From positions 2,108,001-2,172,000 of the forward strand of contig JAUCEF010000008.1 in assembly GCA_033558025.1 (NCBI GenBank): 64,000 nt of DNA. Reading direction: 5' to 3'. The number at the start of each line of letters is the position of its first letter. Within the stretch, counting starts at the first letter, position 1. The position numbers were made by a program, and so were the translations under genes. Below, one piece after another: positions 56,080 to 64,000 of this stretch. The notes under the pieces were generated by a model, which saw only the letters and a program-made list of their open reading frames with translations, had not been told where the DNA came from and ran no database searches. Source of the DNA: Phytophthora sp. 'mugwort'. Its lineage: Eukaryota; Oomycota; Peronosporomycetes; Peronosporales; Peronosporaceae.

Positions 56080-57183
56080 CATTTCGATCCGGAGAAACAG
56101 CCTGTGCTGATCGTCTATGCCAGCGAGTGGGCAGTATCCGCCTCCCTGGTGCAGGATCATGACGGTACGTACTTGCCCGTGATGTTCACGAACCGCTCGT
56201 TGAATTCGAACGAGTTGAACTACGGCGTTGGGGAGAAGGAAGTGCTAGCACTGCTGCGTATGCTGGATTGGGTTATTCGATGCTGGTCGGCAGATCGATC
56301 AAGGTCCTGACGCGGCACTCGACGTTGGCTTCGCTGTTCCGCGCTGCAGGGTTCCAAGGACGGCTCGCAATGGGCCGCGTTGCTATCGCCTTGGACGTTG
56401 GAGACCACTAAGTGCATGAAAGGCGAGGATGAGATCTTGGGGTCGCTGGCTGCGTGTGTGACGCCATGATCGATAGTGAATCAGGCAGTGGTGGCAATTG
56501 CACCGCGGAAAGAGCCCCGTCGAGCAGTACAGACTCCGATCCTTACAGCGGAGCCTGACGAGGAACTCCTGGTTGCTAGTTTCGACGGATCCGCCCGAGT
56601 CAAACGCGGCGGAGGCGCCTTCAGCGCTATCCTGTGAAAGTTGCCGGAGTGGGCGGTGGTTAAGGCGGAGTCAGTATGGGCCGAAGATATGACGGTCAAT
56701 AAGGCAGAATACTGTGGATTGCTGTTATGCTTTGATCTGATAGAAGGACTGGATCGAGGACGTCTGGTGATCTGTGGAGACTCCAACTTGGTGATCCGAC
56801 CGATGAAGGGCGAGATCGACTTCAAGGATTCAGCGTTGACGTTGTTGCGGCAGAAGGCTCTACACCGTCTGAGAGCCTGGCCGGATCACGACTTGCTTCA
56901 TGTCAAGCGAGCACGGAACGCCAGCGCAGATAGCCTGGTCAGTGCGGCGTTGCAGCGGGAAGCAGGCACAGAGCTGACGGACAACCAGGCGCGAAAGAAT
57001 CTTGTGACGCTGAATCGACTACCCGAGATCCTGTCCACGGCTGCCGAAAACACTACGCTTCGCATCGCAGCCATGGCGACTAGATCCCGCCGGAAGGTCA
57101 CCAGCCCCAGCGTGCTGCAGGAAGAAGCGGTTTGCCAGCTGAGCGTGGATCGGATTCGACAAGCTCAGGGCGAAGAGAAGTGA
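56080..57183 (+). pseudogene. Tandem RNase H domains (retroviral-type, then archaeal/plant-type)
   Basis: The first (56080-56300) reads VLIVYASEWAVSASLVQDHDG and NYGVGEKEVLALL, the usual Gypsy RNase H, with the first Asp replaced (VYASEW for the expected DAS). A second domain (56560-57000) reads LLVASFDGSARVKRGGGAF, NKAEYCGLLLCFDLIEGL, LVICGDSNLVIRPMKGEID and RARNASADSLVSAAL, giving the D-E-D-D spacing of type I RNase H of the archaeal/plant kind. Its frame is broken at 56637 but open from 56641 to 57183. Confidence 0.75.
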
Positions 57184-57186
57184 ATC

Positions 57187-58758
57187 GTGAACCTCAAGAA
57201 GTACATTCAAGGGGATGTGAAGAATCTGGAAAAAGATGAAGCTCGGGTGTGCAGCAACGTGGCTGCTGACTATACGATGGACGAACAGGATCTACTCTAC
57301 TACTGCCAGCCGTCTGCGAAGGCGGAGGAAAAGAGATACGGGTTGCTTCGTCTGATTGTGCCCGAGACGCTGTACGAGGATCTGCTGCATCACTACCGCG
57401 TTAGTCTGGAGGGCGGTCATCACGGGATCAGCCGAACATATCAGCGGATCCGGATCACTTCTATTGGCGTGGACTCTTCAGGAGCATACAAGCGGTTCGT
57501 GGGTGAGTGCATGGATTGCGAGACCGGCAATGGGCGACCGACCATGCGCGGTGTGTCACCCGGCAATATCCAGGCCACCTATCCTTTCCAGGTCATAGCG
57601 ATGGATCATATTCCCTCGCTGCCCAAGTCGTACATGGGACATATGGAACTTCTGATCTGTGTGGTTCTGTTCACCGGTTACGTCATCGCTAAGGCGAGTG
57701 CGTCCCGGGCAAACTAAACGATCGCGGAGTCCTACGAGGAATGTGTGTTCCGAAACTTCGGTGCGAGCGAGGTGATCCGGCATGACAGGGAGCCTGGCTT
57801 CATGTCTGACGTTTTCAAGGCGTTCAATCGGATCCTGGGCCAGAGACAGCGACCCACCATGGCTTATAGGCCTCAGGCGAACAGGACTGCGGAACGTATG
57901 GTCCAGACGGTGACGAGATCTATCAAGATGTATGTCGAGGACGAGAACCAGCGCGACTGGAGCGAGTATGCAGAGCGCCTAACGTTCGCTGTCAATATGG
58001 CACATGATCGGATCCGAGGTGATACCCCCGTTATATCTTGCGCACGGCTGGGATCCGCGCACGACGCTGGAGGTAACTCTCCCGCTGGGCAGCACGAGAC
58101 GCCGAGATCCACGCCGATGGCATTACCGGATCCAACGCTATCACCGGGAGGCGAGAACGGACGTGAGCGAGAGGCTGAAGAAGGCTATTACGGATCGAGC
58201 CGAACGCCAGAACGACAGCGTGGATCCGCATCGGATCGAGGCCAGCACTCGAGTGTGGCTATATTGGATCGAGTCAAGAAAGGATACGCGCGGAAGCTAC
58301 CGCATATGTGGCATGGCCCCTTCCGAGTGCTGGAGATGGTGCAACCTTTCGTTGCTCGACTGGAGACAGCCGGAACAGATTATCACCTTTTCCGATGGTG
58401 CATGTGTCAAAAAAAAAAGTTGAAGCCTGTGTGAACATTCCCGGATCGGCCAACGACACGCTTAGCGGTCGATGAGACGGATCGTCTTGACTTCGACGAG
58501 GCTCTGTTGCCTGAAGACAGCTGGGATGAAGAGCTAGAAGAAGGGACTACGAAGTAGAGAAGAGCAGCGACAAGATATCGGGCCGCCGAACGCGATATGG
58601 ACGATCACTGCTCGAATTCAAGGTACACTGGTGAGGCTACGACGAGCCCACCTGGGTTGACGAGGCGGATCTGAACTGTGGAGCGCTATTGCGAGAGTTT
58701 CTGCATGATCGGGCCAAGAAGGGTCGTTTCCAGGCGATGCAGTCGCACGAGGAAGCTT
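57187..58758 (+). pseudogene. Gypsy integrase with chromodomain-like tail
   Basis: Zinc-finger region HHYRVSLEGGHHGISRTYQR with MDCETGNGRP; core DDE blocks VIAMDHIPSLPK, VIRHDREPGFMSDVFKAF and YRPQANRTAERMVQTVTR. An in-frame TAA at 57716 (RAN stop TIAESYEE) splits the core. After a further frameshift the tail SKKGYARKLPHMWHGPFRVLEMV follows. The last part, 58566-58758, reads RRTRYGRSLLEFKVHW and YDEPTWVDEADLNCGALLREF, a chromodomain-like tail. Confidence 0.8.
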
Positions 58759-59204
58759 AAGTGGTGGAAGCCACGGCAGCAAGCTGGTTGCTGCAGGTGG
58801 TACTGAGGTTAAAGGCTTGCCGGAAGGCTGAAGGTGTGACGGAGGGGGATCCACGCTCACTAGTTGGTGGAGGCGCCGGGGGGGAGGCCGTGAGAGAAGA
58901 TGGGGGGAGGCTTCCTGCAGCGAGAGAGAGGATGCAGGGAGGCTGCATACCTAATGATGGAGAGGAGAGTGAGTGTACATGTAACCGGAAGACTCGGATC
59001 TAGTGAAATAGCTAAGTTCGCTACACGGATCCCGGATTTGGTGGTGAATGGAGGATCCGAGACCGGATCCGACGATGAACGGAGAATCTAGACGAACAAA
59101 ATCACGACATACGCAAGACAAGTTGGCCGAAGCAAGATTGATATTGAATGGATTACTACGGGCAAGACGGATCGCTACCGCTACCAAGTTAGTGGTGTAC
59201 GACG

Positions 59205-61130
59205 CAGACTACGCATGATCCGGAGCAGGTGGAGAGAACTTCATGCGAAGCCGGCCGATCTGGCGAGACGGGTGAGAAGTCGGATCCGTGCGGAAGTGAT
59301 TGCGCCACAGGGCGTTCCTGTCGCAGTCCGCGAGAGCCGTGGTCAGATCTTGGGGCGGTGTCCGTCCCTCTGCGGCCGCCTCGCGTCCGGAGAACCATGT
59401 CGTCTCTTCGGATTGCTGAGGAAAGTGCATGAACACCGGATCTAGTAGGCGGTCCAGGTCGCAATAGCCTGTCCAGCGAGCTTTCTCAAAGATCTTGCCT
59501 TGCAGAATCCAGAACTTCTCGCGAGCGTGGGAGCTCCGATTCTTGCGCCCACGGTAGAAGGACGCGATCGACGGCTGTGCGTCGCGCTTGGACTTAAAAA
59601 TCGGGAAGGAGTGTGTGGCCTCCCAGTAGGCCTGGCGGTGATCTCCCTCGTAGGCCCGGTAGCTCGTGCTGATCGCTGCCACTTCGGCGTATCTGGCTGG
59701 ATCGAAGGTCAGCGGCTCCAGAGCTGGTACGTCGAGAGCCTCCCACGGCTCCTCCCTGTACAGAACCATGATGCCCTCCTTCGTGAGCAGGCTCGGAGCG
59801 TAACGCGAAGGATCCAGCTGCACCCCCCGCGACCGACCCGCTCAGGGAACATCCACCCGGCCGAGCAGCCGGTAGTCGATCAGGACCCGGGGTGGGATGG
59901 TATCGAAGTGAGCGCACTGATCTGGGAAGGCTCCCATGGTCTCACCTCCTCCACGATCACGGCCCGCTGCTGATGAAAGCCTGGGATGAAGCTATCTGCA
60001 GGGCCGAACGGCTGGGGAGCGGGATCCGCAGCGGGTGCAGCGGCCGGAGGTGTCAGACCTGGAGTGCTGACCACCTGGCTTCCACCTTCCATCTCTTCTT
60101 CGGCTTCGTCAGGGGCCAGATTTTGATCGACCACGATGAGCATAGCTTGGGATCCCTCGCCACCGGAGTTCTCCGCAGAAAGGCTGTGTCGACGAGCGTC
60201 GGATCGAGATCGCACCAGAGCCACCTGGAGCTCGTCGTCGTAAGAGTCGTCGAAGATCGCATCCGAGTCGACAGGCTCAAAGTCGGATCCGCCGGAGTTG
60301 GAGTCGGAGCCAGAACTGGACTCGTATCCAGTTCCGGGGAACTCATTGTCTGCATCGCTGACCTCAGCCACGGCGTCGACAACGTGATCCAAGGAGGATC
60401 CTGGGTGGTTCGAGGCGCTGGACGACGTTGGTGCAGGAAGCATCTCCGAGGCCGATCTCGAGGCAGTTGCGCCGCTTACTGAAGGGACGAGGAACGAGGC
60501 ACCTTCTTCGGCGGGCTCGGATCCTCATGGCGGGGAGAAGCCGGTGGACTCAAGGATGTATTGGAAGAGGCCTGGTCACTGCGAACTACGGAAGTAGATC
60601 GAACGCTGCGCGCAACCGAAGAGCTTCGCATGGCGGCCGAAGCAATCGACGCCGAGTTGTCGAGAGCGCTATCCCGCTCCATGACGGCCGAGTTGCGCGT
60701 GTCAGGCAGACCTTGTGAGCTTGCAACAGAAGTTCGTGATGGCCGCGAAGTTGATCGAGATCCTGGCGGACAAGCTGGTACGCTTGCTGCAGATCAGAGA
60801 TCTGATCGAGAAGATCCTTCTGGGCCTTGAAGTATTGTCGCCCCTTTTTGACGGCCTCGTCAGACCCAGGCATGGCGATCGCGTTCGTTCGTGAGCCGAG
60901 TCACCTGGGCCGTAGCACACTCCGGATCTCGCTGAACTTGAGTGACGGCGTAGATCTTGGCGTTGGCGCGGGTCACCTGATCTTGGGCCCTCATGAGCCT
61001 AAGCGACCGTATTGCGGGCAGCCCTGAGCGTCTTGTGATCCACGGCGAGGCGAACGAGGAGGTCAGAAGACCAATTGGCTGTGGTCATCTGAGTGCGAAC
61101 ACTCGATGCGGAACGGACAGTGAAACGCTC
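59205..61130 (-). pseudogene. Antisense coiled-coil/Ser-rich ORF at the 3' end of the large Gypsy element
   Basis: From right to left: a helical region in changing frames (RAQDQVTRANAKIYAVTQVQ; KAQKDLLDQISDLQQAYQLV, 60870-60700), a Ser/Pro-rich stretch near 60600-60520, an acidic Ser-rich domain (60443-59880, SSSGSDSNSGGSDFEPVDSD), then a compact C-terminal domain (59823-59209, LLTKEGIMVLYREEPWEALD; FYRGRKNRSSHAREKFWILQ). The stop TGA near 59851 and several frameshifts break it. The last 204 codons are intact. It faces pol and shares its design with the ORFs at 25651-26819 and 47536-49595. Function unknown. Confidence 0.65.
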
Positions 61131-61190
61131 TTGGAGCGGAAGGTTGCTGGCCTTTTGAGATTGATATAATCAGACCTCGTGGATACAGTG

Positions 61191-61487
61191 TGGCCACAGG
61201 GCCACTCGAAATGCATTTGACTAGGTTTAACTATGGTAGATAATTAGAGTCATACATTTACATCACAGGCGGCTTTGCCGCAGATAGCAAACAAATAACA
61301 GTTGAGCTTTAGCATCAAAGAGAGAATCGTCCTAGGTTTAGGAATACTGACTCTTTGAGTCTTTAGTGGTATAACTAAAGGGATCTAAGCCTCTGCGGAG
61401 ACCTTAGGGGCTAGGAGACCACAGATAAGACTCGGGGAGTTATACGTCTTCCTCCGGCGCACTACGCTACCCATCTTCGCTGCATGA
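61191..61487. repeat. AT-richer block, possibly a solo LTR
   Basis: From 61191 (TGTGGCCACAGGGCC) the composition changes abruptly from GATC-rich to AT-rich, with TATAAC, CCTAGG and repeated TCTTTGAGTCTTTAG motifs, and at 61488 homology to the deleted Gypsy element starts. It is between the two elements and may be an LTR of another retroelement. No target duplication was found. Confidence 0.35.
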
Positions 61488-62474
61488 CTCGTTTGGATTT
61501 GCGACTTTCGATGTGCATAAAGGTTTCTGGGAGATAGGACTTCATGAAGACTTGCAGGAGATGTTCCGCACAGGGAGCTACCGACAGTGCTCTGCACTTT
61601 CAGAACCAAATGCAGTTTGTGTTCGACCCCTTGTTGTACAACATCGTGTTGATCTGGATTGACGACGTGATTCTCTTTGAACAGTGCTAAAGAGTTTTTC
61701 GTTGCGAACGTTTTCGGGTTGCTCCGTGAGTTCAATTTTCAAAGCTCAACATTATGAAAAGCAAGCTGTTCCAGTTTCAAGTGAAGTGGTGTGGACGACT
61801 GATCAATTCCTGGGAGGGTATCGAGGAGATGTACAACGACGTGCCAGCTAAGGTGGCCGCGTTCGTGGGGAAGAGTTTTTCCGACGGTCTCCGCGTCGCT
61901 TTCGCTGCTCAGCAAGATTAAGTTTGGTTTGGGGGGGGGGGGGGCAATGTAGGGGGCTCCTATAGCCATACACACTTGCATCGCACTGCGTATACATGAA
62001 CAACATTCGGTGGCGGTGCAGCAAGCGCCACCTACACTCAGCGGTGAGCCAGCACTCAATGGCGCACCGGCGCACCAACACTCAGCAGGTGATGCAGCAA
62101 TCACCACCAGCACTCAGGGGCGCTCACCAATACTCAGTGGCGACGCTGCTGGTGGTGCGACGTCCTCTTTCACCCAGGAGCCGCACTGCATATAGAAGAC
62201 GAGCGTAAGAGGATTGGAGCAGCAACAGACAACAACGATAACCACACAATCCAATTTGCCAGCAACGCCGCATCTGCCATAATCATGAAGAGGAGCTTCG
62301 TCATATGTCGTGCTGGATCCACTGGAGATAATTCTTCTTTCTCGATCTGTTGAGCGCTCGATTGGTGCGTGTTCTACTGTAGACGCCACTGTCACGTCTG
62401 GTGCCAAATTAACTTTTACGATAAAATACTTAAGTATAAAAATTGGAATAAAAGATTCGCCTTGAGTTTGGGCA
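61488..62474 (+). mobile_element. Second copy of the internally deleted Gypsy element, plus orientation, 5' truncated
   Basis: It matches 34999-35985 in reverse complement from TCGTTTGGATTTGCG onward. The RT remnant (FDVHKGFWEIGLHED) carries the same breakpoints: CGCACAGGGAGCTACCGACAG in the core and the RLIN to WEGIEE join. A 14-G tract (61931-61944) precedes the LTR as polypurine tract. Everything upstream (Gag, protease) is missing. Confidence 0.75.
61948..62474 (+). repeat. 3' LTR of the deleted Gypsy copy
   Basis: Begins TGTAGGGGGCTCC after the G tract, ends near TTTGGGCA; about 527 bases, matching 34999-35528 inverted. It contains the CTGAGTGYTGGTG-like units at about 62030-62140 in inverse sense. 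The 3' boundary is approximate. Confidence 0.65.
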
Positions 62475-62759
62475 TTCCCGTGCATTTAAATCCATTCACA
62501 GACTCATTTTGCAAAAACTTCACATACTGTAAAAAATCTCGGGCTGAAAATTGAGTGCTGAAAAGAAGCATGTGTCTTTAGTGTTTTTACATGTCGAGCA
62601 TATATTTGCATAAGTAGGTATTTACATCGGCAAGAAGACATGATTGAGGATGGATTTGAGTGGATTTCAGCGCTCTTCGAATTGAGAGATTTAAAGAAGG
62701 ATCACTTAACAGCTTAACACTACTAATCTTCGTGTTAGTTTTCGTTGTTGTTAAAACCC
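62475..62759. other. AT-rich intergenic spacer, nothing recognised
   Basis: About 285 bases between the LTR and the stop codon of the SCO1 gene. No frame, repeat or signal could be named. Confidence 0.5.
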
Positions 62760-63588
62760 TCAGAAGTATGTTTTGATCTTCGCAGCGATGTCTTCAACGC
62801 GTGCATTCTGAGTGAAGAAATCGAGAAACCCCCCATCGGGACCAACAAGATACATAACGATGGAGTGGTCCACCAGGTAGTCATCGTCGTCGTCATCGTT
62901 CTCGTCTGCCTTGGAGAAGTACACGCGATAAGCCTTGGTGATGTCAGCCACTTGCTCGCGAGTGCCCGTGAGCATCTTGAGCTTGGGATGGAAATCTGCC
63001 TTGTAGGCTTGCATCTGCGCAATTGTGTCTCGCTTCGGGTCCACAGTGACGAACAACGGCACAATCTTCGGGCTCTTCTCAGCCTCCAACTTGTCCAGCA
63101 CTTCACCAATACGCACCAACTCGTTCGGACAGATGTCCGGGCAGTGGGTGAAACCGAAGTACAACAGCGAAAATTTGCCACGGAACGATGCATCCGTCAC
63201 GGCGTGTCCAGTGTCACAGTCTACGAGCGTCCACGGGCCGCCTAGCAACGACTTCCCCACAGAAGTTACCTTGGACGTGGCTGTAACAGCTAGGTTGGTT
63301 AGATCAAATACCCAGCACAAGATCTACTCTTAACGCACACTGAGTTTGAAGACGGTCTTTCTCCGAGTAGTAATAATACACGGCGCCGCTGCCTACAGCA
63401 CCCGCTAGCGCCAAGCTGCTCCACGTGATCGGCTAGTAACAAGCAATTCGTCAGAAGAATGACGAGGACTGTCATATTAACCTATCAAATCTCACCCCGA
63501 GCTTCTCAGCACACGATGCAGGCAAAGGGGCACTGGAAAACATGCGACGAACGGTTTGGATACCCGCCCTTTGACCACGCCGGAGCAT
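62760..63588 (-). CDS. SCO1/SenC mitochondrial copper chaperone, three exons
   Basis: Exons 63588-63496, 63432-63339 and 63280-62760, joined across 62- and 58-nt GT-AG introns, give 235 residues in continuous frame. Exon 1 encodes a mitochondrial presequence (MLRRGQRAGIQTVRRMFSS), exon 2 a membrane span (SSLALAGAVGSGAVYYYY), and exon 3 the thioredoxin-like domain with the copper-binding CPDIC pair (Cys109/Cys113) and the His ligand in VDHSIVMYL (His201). The protein delivers copper to the CuA site of cytochrome c oxidase on the inner membrane. An acidic Asp run (about 191-196) sits before the His. The splice sites are my reading; the domain is certain. Confidence 0.9.
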
Positions 63589-64000
63589 CTTGATCGACAG
63601 CATCGCTTCTTGTGCCTGAGCCTCACAATTGATAGTGGAGACACCCCGTTCTCGAGTCGGGCTGGTGATTGCGACACGGAATAGTAATCAGGTCGATTGT
63701 GATTAGGTAGAGGTCGTCGTGTACATGTACTGCATACAGTAGATGGTGAAGTTGACAGGGACAACAGCAACCCAAGCTTAGACTACGCCGAGTGAAGCAC
63801 TGGACAGTTGTGTCATCGATAACTTACAGGATATCTGGAGGTCAACCTTTTGCTCCAGGAGTCCCAAATTGGCAAGTATTGCAATACTTGCAGCATGCTA
63901 TATCGCTGCTCTCTATTTCCACCCGTAGTGAAGTCTCCACTATTTAACGTCGACAATACTTATATTCCCTCATCGGCGGGTTGGTAGTACTTGTAATGAA
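63589..64000. other. Upstream region of SCO1, nothing further recognised
   Basis: No gene is supported up to the right edge. The stretch just upstream of the ATG probably holds the SCO1 promoter but lacks a clear initiator match. A short repeat-like TTGCAATACTTGCAG occurs near 63880. Confidence 0.4.

Larger units (their letters stand above)
49596..61190 (+). mobile_element. Large Ty3/Gypsy element with two RNase H domains, chromodomain-like tail and antisense ORF; inactive
   Basis: Order on the plus strand: 5' LTR, leader and Gag (to about 52840), protease (53118-53480), a long linker (53700-54900), RT (54900-56016), RNase H (56080-56460), a second RNase H (56520-57183), integrase (57187-58434), a chromodomain-like tail (58560-58758), then a convergent minus-strand ORF (61130-59205). 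No 3' LTR is visible; the right end appears cut near 61190. A second, archaeal/plant-type RNase H is a known trait of some oomycete Gypsy elements. Many stops and frameshifts plus a mutated RT active site make it dead. Confidence 0.85.

Noticed and set aside
61739..62113. 124-codon minus-strand frame, also present near 35.4-35.7 kb
   Set aside because: It is the antisense of the LTR and the chromodomain-like tail of the deleted Gypsy element; conservation follows from the repeat copy.

Overview
The window looks like a nuclear contig from an oomycete, most likely Phytophthora or a close relative. The evidence is: compact, mostly intron-poor genes with very short GT-AG introns (58 to 116 nt where I could place them); core-promoter matches to the oomycete initiator plus flanking element upstream of two genes; and repeat families typical of oomycetes (chromodomain Ty3/Gypsy elements, a Gypsy element with a second RNase H, CENP-B/pogo-like and IS630/Tc1-like transposases). 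No RXLR or Crinkler effector gene was recognised. This is sequence reading without database searches.

Layout. 1-24 kb is a gene-dense block: the 5' part of a giant USP34-type ubiquitin hydrolase (minus, running off the left edge), a type II membrane glycosyltransferase (minus) head to head with an LRR/coiled-coil protein (plus), a DMT-family transporter (minus), a secreted cupin (minus), a J-domain membrane protein (minus), a SulP transporter with STAS and cyclic-nucleotide-binding domains (minus) and a small membrane protein (minus). 24-37.15 kb is a transposon graveyard. 37.2-43.7 kb is a second gene island: DEAH-box RNA helicase (plus), a coiled-coil protein, a Qa-SNARE-like protein ending in a CaaX-like box, and a second SulP transporter paralogous to the first but lacking the cyclic-nucleotide domain. 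43.7-62.5 kb is repeat again, including a 143-bp GATC-dense tandem repeat and one near-complete but dead Gypsy element (49.6-61.2 kb). 62.7-63.6 kb carries a three-exon mitochondrial SCO1 copper chaperone.

The most unusual signals are in the repeats. Four separate Gypsy contexts carry an open or decayed reading frame downstream of, and convergent with, pol. Three of them share the architecture coiled coil followed by a Ser-rich tract. Two inverted element copies (near 35-37 kb and 61.5-62.5 kb) share identical internal deletions that join RT to a chromodomain-like tail, which suggests a non-autonomous deletion derivative that was mobilised after it was deleted. Among host genes, the predicted lipid-anchored Qa-SNARE and the SulP pair split by a repeat island deserve a check.
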